Shown in pieces: positions 48,115 through 59,039 of a stretch of DNA of 64,000 nt. The stretch spans positions 74,355,554-74,419,553 of the forward strand of contig OX485803.1 in assembly GCA_950295325.1 (NCBI GenBank), given 5' to 3'. Position 1 is the stretch's first letter; the number at the start of each line of letters is the position of its first letter. The DNA comes from Polytrichum commune (taxonomy: Eukaryota; Streptophyta; Polytrichopsida; Polytrichales; Polytrichaceae). The position numbers and the translations under genes are program-made. The notes under the pieces were generated by a model, which saw nothing but the letters and a program-made list of their open reading frames with translations, was not told the origin of the DNA and did not search any database.

Positions 48115-48790
48115 GTGCCCGTAGCTATCTGTCTCGTAAATTTTAGAGGCTCATATGATTATCTTAATCATTGTCCAAGTGAAGATTCTCATGTTCATTA
48201 AGTGGTCGCATAGTTTTGTCTAGTTGGTTTGAAAATTGAGCCTAGAATAGTTAACATTTATTGAGCAAGTAGTTTGTCCAATTTGTTTTAAAATCATGTT
48301 ATTCTAGTGTATGTTCTTAGGGTTGGTTCACATGGGGTCCCGAGTCCCAAGTCCCACTATGTTAGCAAGTCCCACCATGGAGGCAAAGTCTCAACTTTCA
48401 AGAAACCATTAAAATATGGTTAACTATAATTAAAGTCATGTCTTTATTATTTTATGAAAAAATATTCACATGACTTGTGTTGAGAGTTGGGTCTAGCTTT
48501 TTGCTTGACCCAACTCTCAACACAAGTCCTGAGCCTCACCTTCAAACAATGTTGCCATGTAGGTATCCATGTCATACTTGGGACTTAAGACTTGGGATCC
48601 CATGTGAAGTGATAAGTCCCAACTTCCATGCTCTCTATGGCTAAAGTTGCACGGATTGACCTCAAGTAACTTGGGACTTAGGACTGGGAACCCCGTGTGA
48701 ACCAACCCTTAGATCCACACCTAACCATCTACCATTCAAATATAGGCATCCAAACTAACATTATGTTGGAATTAGACACGTCCACCTTAA
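48115..48790 (+). repeat. Dispersed repeat family A, forward copy split by a Tourist-like MITE
   Basis: The left part (to 48319) ends in GTTCTTA. The right part resumes at TTAGATCCACACCTAACCA (48709). Together they give the uninterrupted TTCTTAGATCCACACC of the other copies. Confidence 0.88.
48320..48708. mobile_element. 389-bp PIF/Harbinger (Tourist-like) MITE, TTA target duplication
   Basis: The terminal inverted repeats are GGGTTGGTTCACATGGGGTC and, read inward, GGGTTGGTTCACACGGGGTT. TTA lies at 48317-48319 and 48709-48711. The host repeat, family A, is intact elsewhere, which confirms the borders. A nearly perfect hairpin at 48479-48523 (arms GTTGAGAGTTGGGTC) sits in the middle. Confidence 0.92.
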
Positions 48791-49904
48791 CGGGCAATTC
48801 ACACTATGGCAAAGGACGATGACCATGGAGTTAAGAATTATTTGGTCACAAGCTAGGTACAACCGAGTGCTATTTCATTTCCATTCTACTCATGTGGGCC
48901 CTTCTACACAATACTCTAAATATAAAGCAAGGGTTTGCGAGGTTTTGAAGCGTCAAGGTCTTTCAGTTATGTGTTAGACTTACCTCCTTAATACCAAATC
49001 TAGTACATCATGGAACAATATCCATTACATACCTTGTAGAACTTCATGTAGGTGTGTTCATCCATTCACACTTCCTTGGTACTTGGTACTTCCTAAGGCC
49101 CTCAAGCTATGGTATAAAGTGAAGCAAGACAGTCTCAACCATTTCCATGGATAAGATTAGATTATAGATTTCCCCCTCAAGCTCAACAAAAGCTAGTCCA
49201 CGGCCATCTCTTTGAGTTGGGCCCTTACTACTATTACCAAGGTAACATGGGTGTAGTAAAAACATGACCCAAGTATGTTGTGAATTATTCACCTCAAATG
49301 GGTTTTAGATATATTTGGGGCTTTTGATGTTAATTGCGTGGTCAAATTTTCTAAAAGTGAAAAAATATATGTTAATAATAGAATTGCTTGCATTTTCACC
49401 TTGGGTAATAGTGGTTGGGACCCAACTCAAGAAAGTGAGTGCCTAGCCCTAGCCCTGAAGCTCTATGGCCCTTTATGATATTTTAGTGTCACATGCATAA
49501 GAGTGTCACTTACCCCCTTTTGAGGTGTATGCTAGGTTACACTAATGACCAACAACTTCATCGTTAGAATAACGTTATGATGCTTGGCGTTCAAGTGCAC
49601 TTAGTAATACCTTGGCATGAGTATGTCCAATCTAAGTGTTATGAGATCTATGACTTTGTTACATAGTGGTCTACAAATTGTCTAAAGTGTACAGAAATGA
49701 CAATTGGCATTAGTGTGCTCAAGAATATCTTCCTCTTGCATACTAGATGTAAACATACGAGACTTGCATTTTAGTATGCTCAATGATATCTTCCCCTTGC
49801 ATATTGAAAAACAAAAATTTAATTTACTGGTAATTTAAATCATGATTAATTCCAGTAAGTACATTTTATCATTAATTAGGCTTAATTAATTTGGTGAGCA
49901 TGCT
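48791..49904. other. Repeat-derived intergenic DNA
   Basis: About 48840-49170 resembles the interior of the Tourist-like MITE at 36413-36916, so it is probably an older relative. No gene is seen. Confidence 0.4.
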
Positions 49905-50450
49905 TTCTAATTTAATTGGGCTTATTTAGAATTAATCAAGATTAATTACACTTAATTACATTCAATCACACTTGATTAGTTTAAATGCATATGAATACTT
50001 TGTGAAAGTAGAAGGTACTACTAAAGTATTATAATATTTAACATACTAAAAATAAATCTTTAATTTTAGTTCCATTTTAGAATGACAAAGACCCTTGCAA
50101 TGGTAAGTTACAAAAACATAACCTCAATGCTAATCAGCCAAGGTTTTGTAATAATTTTGAGTTCCAAGTTAATTATATGCTTCATTGGCAGTTTCACTTT
50201 GAAAATGAAATCCCAGTCAATTGCTTCATATTTACTCAATGAAAGTCAACATATATATTGAATCTTGGACCTTGAAGATGAAGTGCACTGAATATGGGTT
50301 TTGTGGATAAGTGGCCTTCAAGAATGCAAGGGCAATGGTTTTTTCGAAGTCGGGCGGGCGGGCAACTATTTTCGGTCGGGTCCGAAAAATCTGGATTTTC
50401 TGGACGGGCGGCTGGCCCTGCCCGAACCTACCACCCCCTAAAAGTTGGTG
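49905..50450 (+). repeat. Solo arm of the long-TIR foldback element
   Basis: It aligns with the right arm of the element at 55994-56997 through the blocks TACTTTGTGAAAGTAGAAGG, TTTTAGTTCCATT, AATGACAAAGA, CTTGAAGATGAAGTGCACT and TTCAAGAATGCAAGGGCAAT. No left arm is found nearby. Confidence 0.8.
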
Positions 50451-51735
50451 GGTGGAACTTTAACATGTAAATACCATGTAACACTGAACAGAATATTCAG
50501 TGTAGTATAAAATAGAAATAAACGAAGTGGATGTCAGCCGCAGCGGCGCTCAGTGGAAGTGATAATAAATTTGTCCCACTCATTCAAAGCGTGGACGTGA
50601 GTGTAGCCAAGGTGAAGGTTTTGATTGCAGCATGTAGCGCAAGTTGAGGTTATTTTTGGAGTCATGACAGGATGTGGGGTTGGTTTTCTAACCTATGTTA
50701 TCTCCTTGAAGGATAAGTACGCTAATTAATCATCCCAAACCTGTGGATCGAAGTGGACAGAATCAAAGACATTGGGATGTAAGTATCCGACACCAAATCC
50801 ACACTACAAACCAGGAGCCAGGCTGCAGTTGTCACACAAGTCCTGTCAAACATATAAAATTCAAGTTCGACTTTCCCAAGAAATCTGTCGTCTGATACTT
50901 CACACTTGGCACAGCAAGTAATAAGACTGTTTGTGAGCCGATCATGTGGAATACTTGACTTGCAGTTTGAAATTTGATTACACATAAGCTGATCAACACC
51001 CTGAGCCTGGGCGTACAATCGTGGAACATCCGTAGAATCACAGGGAGTTTCTTTACATGTCGGTACCAGTAGGAACTTTTGTGGTTTCAAAACAGATTTG
51101 AATGAAACTGGTCTCATTTCATAGCGTTTGCTTTAAGTGATCAAGCTTTCCATACGGAAATGGTTGTATAATTGTGAAGTAGCAAAGTTACTGTCTGCAT
51201 ATAACTCGAAGATGCAGCATTCAGAAGTACAAAAAGTTGGCTACCTAGCTTTTTAATGCTTCCGTTATAGTCATGACCATGCTTGTAAACATGTACTAGT
51301 TATTTCGAAGGTCATTTGTATCGGAAGACGTATCTGAGCCATAATATGTTGAAGGAAGGCTCCAGATGTAACAACATCATCTTTGCAGCCACTTCCCAAG
51401 AATTTCTGAAACTCAGCAAGTCATCGTTGTTGTGCTATTGGACTCCTCGCCTTCTTGCAGGACTCATAGTTACAATTTAAACCCCAACCATAGAAATCCA
51501 CAACGGCGGTCAGTCGAAGGCAGTCTCCCACAAAATTTAGGTGTTGTGAGTCCCAGACCAGCGAAGACGGTCTACATATAATCCATCTCCATGCTCACTG
51601 TCAAAGTTTGGATGACGACAGATCATCTGAGTCACCCATTCTGAGGCTCGTATCTGCAAAGCAATCCAAATTAGGAATTGGCAAGGCTCCCATCTCATAT
51701 TCAAGGGACGAGCCTAAAACCTAAACCCTACAGCT
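50451..51735. other. Region downstream of the decayed fucosyltransferase copies
   Basis: The minus frame 51117-50722 (131 codons, cysteine-rich, including CEVSDDRFLGKVELEFYMFD) is the only notable open frame. I do not recognise it and cannot link it to a gene model. Confidence 0.35.
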
Positions 51736-52435
51736 GTGCCATCCCACCAAAAGTGGAGGGAAACCTCAGCCTAATGATCTACCTCCACCAGAGCACCTTG
51801 ACGATTGATACTCATCAAGCCCAGACTTAATCTGCTCCCCACCATGTGTCACTTCCACTGCTCCTCACCGGGACTACTCATCCATCCCAGCAGATCATCG
51901 TCACATGTGTATCGCTATTTGGGAATTAGGGGTTGCAGCAACGTTTGATTAGAACTATGGCTATGCATTCTTTCATATACAGCATCACATCAATCAGGCG
52001 CTTCCCATTTAGTGGATCAGTGTCATGCGGGTGGCCAAGGTGAAGATCTCCATAGACATGGAAAAGCAGATTATATCCAGAGTCTGACGATGGAAGCAAG
52101 AATTGTTGGTGGAGGGATATTCGTAGTCGATGAACCAACCTAGGGATGCATGATCTCTCCGTGAACCTGTGCTATCCCACCATCAAAGACGGACGAATAA
52201 GTGGTAATTCATTGAATGGCACATGTGAATCATCTTCAATCAAGATTACTTCAAGATGAAGGAATGAGTGTCATAGGGCAGCTGAATACCTCCATAGACA
52301 GGCTGGAGAAGCAGATATCAACCACACATGGAAGCAGGAATTGCTGCTGGAGGGATCGTAGTCGATGGATGAGACCTCAGTAAACCTGTGCCTTCCCATC
52401 ATTGAAAGTGGAAGAGAAAGTGAATCATCTTCAAT
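51736..52435 (-). pseudogene. Decayed partial copies of the fucosyltransferase 3' end
   Basis: At least three blocks repeat parts of the adjacent intact gene. About 51745-51880 matches 52672-52830, about 51955-52190 matches 52490-52690, and about 52255-52410 matches 52530-52690. In the second, the minus strand still reads DPLNGKRLIDVMLYMKEC, like FNGKRLVDVMPYIKEC in the intact protein. All are frameshifted and lack the catalytic part. The order of blocks is scrambled relative to the gene, suggesting repeated unequal duplication. Confidence 0.85.
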
Positions 52436-52441
52436 CAAGAA

Positions 52442-54271
52442 TCAATTCACTATTTGAAAACCAGGTGGATGCGGCGTTTCTATTGCTGGGCATTCTTTGA
52501 TATACGGCATCACATCGACGAGGCGCTTCCCATTGAAGGAATGAGTGTCATAGGGGCAGGTGAACATCTCCATCGACCTGGAGAAGCAGATATCCACAGT
52601 CTGCCCATGAAAGCAAGAATTGTTGCTGGAGGGGTCGTAGTCGATGAACCAAGGGATGAGACCTCCGTAAACCTGTGCAATGCCACCAAACGTGGAGGAA
52701 GGAGTAACAAACAGGTCATCCGAGAAACTCAAAAGGAGGATCTCCGTTAGAGCACCCTGGTCCTCATCAAGCCCAGACTTCTGCTCCTCACCGTGTGTCA
52801 GTTGCACTACCCTCACCGGATTAGCCACTGATGTCGATTCCAACAGGTGGTGATGATGACCATCATCATCATTATCATCAGATCCTGCAGATGTCGAAGA
52901 ATTGTACATACTCTTCAGATGCTTCAAGAGGCCATCATGCAGAGAAGCAATAAAAACTGTGCTCTGGCGCCGCGAATGATCATCTTCTACTTCTGCCACG
53001 TCATAATTAACCTCGGAGGTGGAAGTAGTAGTCACCGTATCATTGTTGTGTGATGAATTTGGTGGAAGCTGAAGAATGGCATTTTCGATCAGACAGTTGA
53101 CGATGCGTGTGTTCACAAACTCATTGAACTTCTCGTACTGGTCCTTACCACCGACGTAACGAACTTGAATCCCAATTCGATGAGCAAACTCATTATTAAC
53201 CCTCTGATTGAAATTCACATCATCAGCTTCCTTGACCTGCCTCCAAACCGGGTCACTGGGAAGCATCAAACTGCGCATCACTGTGGTCAACGCCATTTTG
53301 TGGTCGGGGAACAGCCTCTCCAGAGTTGGTCGAAATGAGGGCACGGTGAACAAGTTTGGCAAGAAGTAGTGGCATCCAGTAAGATAAACCCAGGTGACCT
53401 TGGATTTGACATAACCCTGTTCGGTATCACAGAAGAACCTGTCTACAGGATGCCATGCGCCATCCTCCCCCCGTGATGCATAGGTATTGGATACAAATTC
53501 CTCTGAATCACTAGAATTTCTAAACTCATCTCCGCCTGCTGTTTGGGTTAAGTCAATCTTGTGGAGAAGAGTGTTAGTGGAAGTCCAAAGTTGTGGATGA
53601 TTGTCTGCAGGGGTGAAAACACCCTCAGATTCAACCCTCCAGGAAGATCCTACAAACGGCTCGCACATGAGGTCCGGGAGTCTTGTTGATGTCGGTACAA
53701 GCAAAATCCGGTGGGTTAGGATCGCATATATGGAAGCCGATGCCACAGTGAGTAATCTGTTGCCTAACCCGAAATCCAAAGCATCTGCAACAAGGAACTG
53801 ACACCCAGTGCTAGTATTCCCAGTAAGAAAATACTCGTTAAGATTGTCTCCGACACTCTGGATGCATTTCCTGTGAAGCGCCTCGTACTCTTCGAGAACC
53901 TTCGTCCAGCCAGCGCCGGGTTGGTAACCTGCAACAAATTTCCGTCGATCGTATAATGGTTGCAACTCGCCCCGGCTCTGACAAGGATGCTGGCTCCTCC
54001 ATCTCCGCAGGTTAGGATGATGATGATCTGACATAGCCGGTGGCGAGTTGACCCTCCTGGTGGCAGCTCTCAAGCCATCAATGAGAACTTGAAGTGCTGG
54101 ATCGTCGACGTCGACGTTGGTGGAAGAGTCTGTCGAGTGAAGGTATTCCTGCAACGAGGTACTGATCTGTGGAGCGAGAAGCTCTGGGCCTACGTTGAAA
54201 CTCATATAAAAAATGAGAAGGGCTAATCCGACACAGATGGCACCACTTCGAGTCCAACACACTTTGCCCAT
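52442..54271 (-). CDS. GT37 galactoside 2-alpha-L-fucosyltransferase (xyloglucan FUT-like)
   Basis: The gene encodes 609 residues in a single coding exon. Family members transfer fucose from GDP-fucose to galactose on xyloglucan or arabinogalactan side chains in the Golgi. A single membrane segment at residues about 10-27 (AICVGLALLIFYMSFNVG) gives type II topology. The domain proper starts near GYQPGAGW. GT37 marks are DFGLGNRLLTVASA (about 165-178), HRIGIQVRYV (about 364-373) and LFVTPSSTFGGIAQVYGGLI (about 520-539). Two low-complexity inserts (Thr/Ser-rich near 405-420, Asp/His-rich near 463-478) make it slightly long. I start at the ATG at 54271. The frame is open upstream to a TTG at 54334, but no ATG lies there. 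TATATA at about 54311-54316 could be a close TATA box. The acceptor sugar is not predictable. Decayed 3' copies lie just downstream. Confidence 0.93.
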   Translation of the reverse strand: MGKVCWTRSGAICVGLALLIFYMSFNVGPELLAPQISTSLQEYLHSTDSSTNVDVDDPALQVLIDGLRAATRRVNSPPAMSDHHHPNLRRWRSQHPCQSRGELQPLYDRRKFVAGYQPGAGWTKVLEEYEALHRKCIQSVGDNLNEYFLTGNTSTGCQFLVADALDFGLGNRLLTVASASIYAILTHRILLVPTSTRLPDLMCEPFVGSSWRVESEGVFTPADNHPQLWTSTNTLLHKIDLTQTAGGDEFRNSSDSEEFVSNTYASRGEDGAWHPVDRFFCDTEQGYVKSKVTWVYLTGCHYFLPNLFTVPSFRPTLERLFPDHKMALTTVMRSLMLPSDPVWRQVKEADDVNFNQRVNNEFAHRIGIQVRYVGGKDQYEKFNEFVNTRIVNCLIENAILQLPPNSSHNNDTVTTTSTSEVNYDVAEVEDDHSRRQSTVFIASLHDGLLKHLKSMYNSSTSAGSDDNDDDGHHHHLLESTSVANPVRVVQLTHGEEQKSGLDEDQGALTEILLLSFSDDLFVTPSSTFGGIAQVYGGLIPWFIDYDPSSNNSCFHGQTVDICFSRSMEMFTCPYDTHSFNGKRLVDVMPYIKECPAIETPHPPGFQIVN

Positions 54272-55204
54272 ATTGCTAACCGTCGCCACTCCAATTCTAT
54301 CTTCAAAGCTATATACCACCGTAGTAATTGACAAACATTTGCATAAGTAGTACTAGCTAACGAAGTAACTGCGAGCAAGCACTTAAAGCTGATATGCAGC
54401 AGGCCTTACTTGCAGTCTACGTACATAAAAAAATTAGACCGTGATCAAACTTCACCCCGTGACAGTATTCTAGCTTTAGCTAATCATCTCAAGTACTCAC
54501 ATACCCACGTCGGGTAACCGCAGAGTCGATCATCGACTCCGCACACGCTCCGAAGTTGATCTCTCCCACTGCCTTAGCCATCGAGCCTGAATCTCGAACA
54601 AATAAGGACCTTTAGATTTGCTCGCAGGTTCGGAGGGGTACGATGAAGATGAGAATTTGGTGGAAACTCCCAGGGATTGTTGAGGCAGGTTGATTGATCG
54701 ATCTCATGCCCCCATCACACCAAAATTTCCGTCCGGTTCCAGCCGTGAAATTGCTGGGTTATGTTTGAGAAATAGATGCTGGCCCACCACTTTTCTCACC
54801 GGTGGCCGGAAGAGCATGAAGTAGCCACACACGAGGCCGAATAAAAATAAAAAGTTGGCATAATAAAAATGAACATTGTCTCTGTCCCTGACTACTGGAA
54901 ATGTTTTCATATTTTGAAAAGCATAATGGCAAGAAACTCAGAGATGATTTGAGTCCAGCACATGAGGGTTGAAAGTTGAAGCTTGCATGACCCATCATCG
55001 TCCTCCATCATCGTCGCAGGCTCCCACCAGCAGGGGGCCACTTTTCCCATGGTTTTCTGTAACGGCAGCGACTGGGCGCGACGAACGCCCAGCTCGCCCG
55101 TTCACTGTCACAATCGACGACAGTTTACTTGCATTTCTTTTGGACTATTAGCGGCAAGTGAATTACGATTGGGGCGAAGCGGCAGTTAGTTACAAAAGTA
55201 CGAA
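54272..55204. other. Upstream region of the fucosyltransferase
   Basis: This is the promoter side of a minus-strand gene. A segment at about 54711-54803 matches 37077-37184 upstream of GSTZ (the sense strand of each gene reads CACGGCTGGAACCGGAC). The remainder is unassigned. Confidence 0.5.
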
Positions 55205-55360
55205 CGATTTTGAGAAATAACCAGGGGAAGTTCAAGACTGCAGGAAATTTACCGAGCATGTTAGAGGAATTTATAGAATATACCCCAACTGAATAAAGGA
55301 AAACCGGAGGATGTCAATAAGTAACCAGTTGGACTTGCAAACACTAGGATCTTAAATGGT
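55205..55360 (+). repeat. Dispersed repeat family B
   Basis: It shares GAAGTTCAAGACTGCAGGAA, ACCGAGCATGTTAGAGG and GGAAAACCGGAGGATGTCAA with the copy at 55480-55665. Confidence 0.85.
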
Positions 55361-55479
55361 CATCGTTCAAGTGTCATTTTTTGAGAAAAATGTCATGTAG
55401 TATATGTGAATGCATTGTTATAAACCAACATTTTGGTTATGGATACCCTAAATATGAAAATATATAAATATTTTAAAAA

Positions 55480-55665
55480 CAAAAGATGTGGAAGTTCAAG
55501 ACTGCAGGAAAATTACCGAGCATGTTAGAGGTTTTTTATAGAATATACCTTGATTTATCCCAGGAAAACCGGAGGATGTCAACGTGTAACCGATTGGACT
55601 TGCAAACAATAGGGTCTCAATCGATTATGCCCAAAAATCTCCCCGATCACTGGATCCGAAGGATC
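55480..55665 (+). repeat. Dispersed repeat family B, second tandem-like copy
   Basis: It is nearly identical in its core to 55205-55360 and extends to AATTATGCCCAAAAAT and TCTCCCCGATCACTGG. The 120 bp between the two copies is AT-rich and unrelated. Confidence 0.85.
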
Positions 55666-55993
55666 GCACGTTTTTCTCAAGTTTTATGAGTCAGAGTGCG
55701 TAAAGAAATTTTCGCGAAGGTTCCTGGGGCAAAAAAATTCACACACCTGCTAGTGGGAGGGCCGCGAGAGAGTGTAGACGCCCACACCTACTGGTGGCAG
55801 CGAACGGGCGAACTCCGTTCACTGCTGCCCACCACCAGCAGGTGTGGGCAGGGTAAACAGGAGAGCGCCAAGCTCGGAGGGGTTTGACATCAAGGAATTC
55901 CTACACTTGGGTTGAATGGCTTTGGAAGCATTGACTTTGGGTGAAAGACATTGTAGCCATGCGCAAACTCGAAATTAACAGATCATGCCGTCG

Positions 55994-56997
55994 GACGCTA
56001 AACCTTCCCCCACGTAATCTCCGGGGGAGGTGGATAGGGGCCGGCATTCCGGCATTCCGGGCACTCCGGGCAGCCCAACAAAAAACAAAAACAATCGAGT
56101 TTTTTTCAGATCCTGACCGAAAATTGTTGTCCCTCTCTCCGGCTTGGAAAAAAAAAAACTGCCTTTGCATTTTTGAAGGCCGTTTGTTCATATAACTTAT
56201 ATTGAGTGCACTTCATCTTCAAGATCCAAAATTCAATATATATGTTCACTTTCATTGAGTAAATAAACAATTGATTGGGGTTTCATTTTTGAAGTGAAAC
56301 CGTCAATAAAGCATGTAATTAATTTGGAAGTCTAAAACATTACAAAACCCTCATTAATACTGAGGTTATAATTTTTGTGACTTACCATTGAAAGGGTCTT
56401 TGTCATTCTAAAATGGAACTAAAATTAGTGTTTTATTTCTAGTACATTAATTACATTCAATCACACTTAATTAGTTTGAATGTGTAATATAAATACTTTG
56501 TGAAAGTAGAAGGTGTTAATTAAACTATTATAAAATGAACATACTAAAAATAAAAAATTAATTTTAGTTCCATTGTAGAATGACAAAGATCATTTCAATG
56601 GTAAGTCACAAAAATTATAACCTCAGTGCTAATGAGGGTTTTGTAATATTTCTGACTTCCAAGTTAATTACATGCTTTATTGAGGGTTTCACTTCGAAAA
56701 TGAAATCCCATTGGCAAACAATTGTTTATTTACTCAATGGAAGTGAACGTATATATTGGATTTTGGATCTTGAAGATGAAGTGCACTCAATATGGGTTAT
56801 ATCATGGACAAGCGGCCTTCAAGAATGCAAGGGCAATTTTATTTTTCGAAGTTGGGTAGAGTGGGCAACAATTTTCGGTCGGGGATTTTTTTTTTTTTTT
56901 TTTTTTTTTTGGGGGGGGGTTGCCTAGAGGTGCTAGATCGCGGGCCTTGGCCCCTATCCACCTCCCCTTGAAAGTTTATAGGGGGAGGCTTAGTGTC
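55994..56997. mobile_element. 1.0-kb foldback element with very long terminal inverted repeats
   Basis: The left arm (55994 to about 56430) is the inverted complement of the right arm (about 56540-56997). The outer ends are GACGCTAAACC and, read inward from the right, GACACTAAGCC. Shared blocks include GGGGAGGTGGATAGGGGCC, CTTGAAGATGAAGTGCACTC and AATGACAAAGA. A central spacer of about 100 bp is AT-rich. The right arm has long T and G runs near 56887-56920. No clean target duplication was found. There is no transposase, so it is a non-autonomous Mutator- or foldback-type element. Confidence 0.85.
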
Positions 56998-57549
56998 TGC
57001 CATTTATTAATGAAAGAGCATAAGTCTAGTGCCTTCTGCACTATATAGGGTAATATGTGGGTTTTTTTCAGTATCTTTTCATGCTCTCTAGCTCATAACA
57101 TTATTTAGCTTCATGGTTGTATTCAATCCTATATTTAGCATCTGACATGGGCCTCCACTTTCTTACTTTCATTGGGAAGAAACTTAGAAAATAGGAAGAA
57201 ATTTATGCCGATATAGATTATGAATAGTGTAGATTTGAATAGTAAGAATATTGTGAATAGTGTCAACGTTTCCAATGATATATATTTTATTTATAGTATG
57301 TAAGATAATATACGGGGACGAGCGATGTCTCATGTGAATATTCCTAGTATGAACAATAATTCTTGAATGCGCATAATGCCAGGAGTATAACTCCACCCAA
57401 TTTTCCAAGTTCAGCCTAGATGTATGAATAGTAAACAAATATTCCATGTTTTGTTTGAGGGCCCAAGAATATAATTGACATATTCCAAGGTCATAAAATT
57501 TACCCACATGGTTGAATAATGTTATGCTTCTACAAAGTAGATTACATAA

Positions 57550-57970
57550 CAAAACTTGTGTTGCTTTAGCAAATCTATGATGAAGCATCAACAAATATTG
57601 GACCTCCCTTGATTTAGTTATGATTACTGGAAGTCATAACATTACTTATCCATTGTTTGTTCAATGAGCCCTCTGCATATAATAATTGGTTTCTTAGAAA
57701 GTTAAGTTTCTTGCTTAGCTTTTCAAGCATTTGACTCTTGTATTCTAAGGGCCCGTTGAACAAAGAATGGGTGTTAAGTAATATTATGGTGCATGTTTGT
57801 TGATACTTAACTATTTAATACATTAGTCCTCCCAATTGTATTCACTATTGAGAGTGTAGTGGTTAAAAAGATTCGAAGACGTAGTCCACTCTCTTTTAAA
57901 CATGTGTCTTTATGGTGCGTATTCTTTGATCCTTACCAAACCACACACCAATCAAATATAGATGGCCCAT
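57550..57970 (+). repeat. Dispersed repeat related to family A
   Basis: It is collinear with 16280-16520 (TTGGACCTCCCTTGATTTAG, TCCTCCCAATTGTATTCACT, CACTCTCTTTTAAACATGTG) and includes a 140-bp stretch unique to this copy. Confidence 0.75.
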
Positions 57971-58079
57971 TAAGGAAAATAATTGAACACATGCATACCT
58001 TAAGGTCTTAGATAGTTACATTTTTCGACTAGTTCATTTCCCCTAGGTTATAGAACACATGATTAGTACAAGATGGTTA

Positions 58080-58330
58080 GCAAATCCAAATCGGGGTCAT
58101 ATCCACTTCATGGTTGTTGGAACTTATATAAATATCTTCATTATCAAAGTGAAGATTCTTGTGCTCATCAAAATGCTCATATAGGTTTTCCCATTTTGTT
58201 GACTATTAAACCTATAAAACTAATCATATTTTGAGCGCAAATTCCAATCTCTTTTAAACACATGTCTTTTCAATATTTGTTCTTGGAGCTACAACAAACC
58301 ACATACCACTCAAGTCGTGGTACTTAAAAA
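58080..58330 (+). repeat. Dispersed repeat family A, forward copy
   Basis: Blocks AAAGTGAAGATTCTTGTGCT, TTGTTGACTATTAAACCTA, CTCTTTTAAACACATGTCTT and AAACCACATACCACTCAA match the other forward copies. Confidence 0.85.
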
Positions 58331-59039
58331 ATGAAAAGTAACTGAATAAGGGTTGCCTGCCTTCTTATGTAGTTGCACAGGCATGGATCAAGCATCAGGC
58401 AAATGGCAAACTACATGTCTCAGACAAGGTAGGTTCATTCAAGGTTGTTGGTCAAACATTCTCAATCAGTGACTCCATTCTAGTGAGGATTTTGTGACTT
58501 ACAGGTGGTAAAATTATACTACATTGGAGTAATGAGAGTAGCTGCTAATATTGACTCATATTGGCATACTCCTCTGGACTATGATCATGAGTCTAGTAGC
58601 TACATAATTCTTGCTGTGAAGTTTGACTCCAAAAGATGTTGGAAGTATGATTCAAACAGATTATAAATCTGATCTAAATGGCATTGCGGCAAGCATACAA
58701 ACCAATCTCATTTCTGCCATCACTTGCAGGTGGTTCTATACATTGACAGTATTAGGATAATGTGCACCTTTGCATATGGGCCACATCCTATATTGAGCAC
58801 AACACGTCACACGCCTAGCAAAGCAAAAATGTGACGATATGTGACAATACTGACCAATTAGACATGCGAATTTGTATGCATTTTTTTTCTGCAATCATGC
58901 TCTCATGCATCACTTTACGCCACTAGAAGTTTCAGTCAATGATACACAGTTGAAGAGACAATGGTTACAGTACTAGATGCAGTTACAGTCAAATGTGGTC
59001 ATCGTCAACTACATTTCTACAGGTAGTAGAGTCACTCAG

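Larger units (their letters stand above)
56998..59039. other. Repeat-rich DNA downstream of pheophytinase
   Basis: About 57550-57960 matches 16280-16520. A forward family A copy lies at about 58080-58330. The last few hundred bases should include the PPH 3' UTR. No further gene is seen. Confidence 0.5.

Noticed and set aside
52454-52750. Plus-strand frames inside the fucosyltransferase
   Set aside because: They are mirror frames of the GC-richer coding exon, with no independent support.
54272-54334. N-terminal extension of the fucosyltransferase to a TTG at 54334
   Set aside because: The extension lacks an ATG, and the ATG at 54271 places the membrane anchor at the usual distance from the N terminus.
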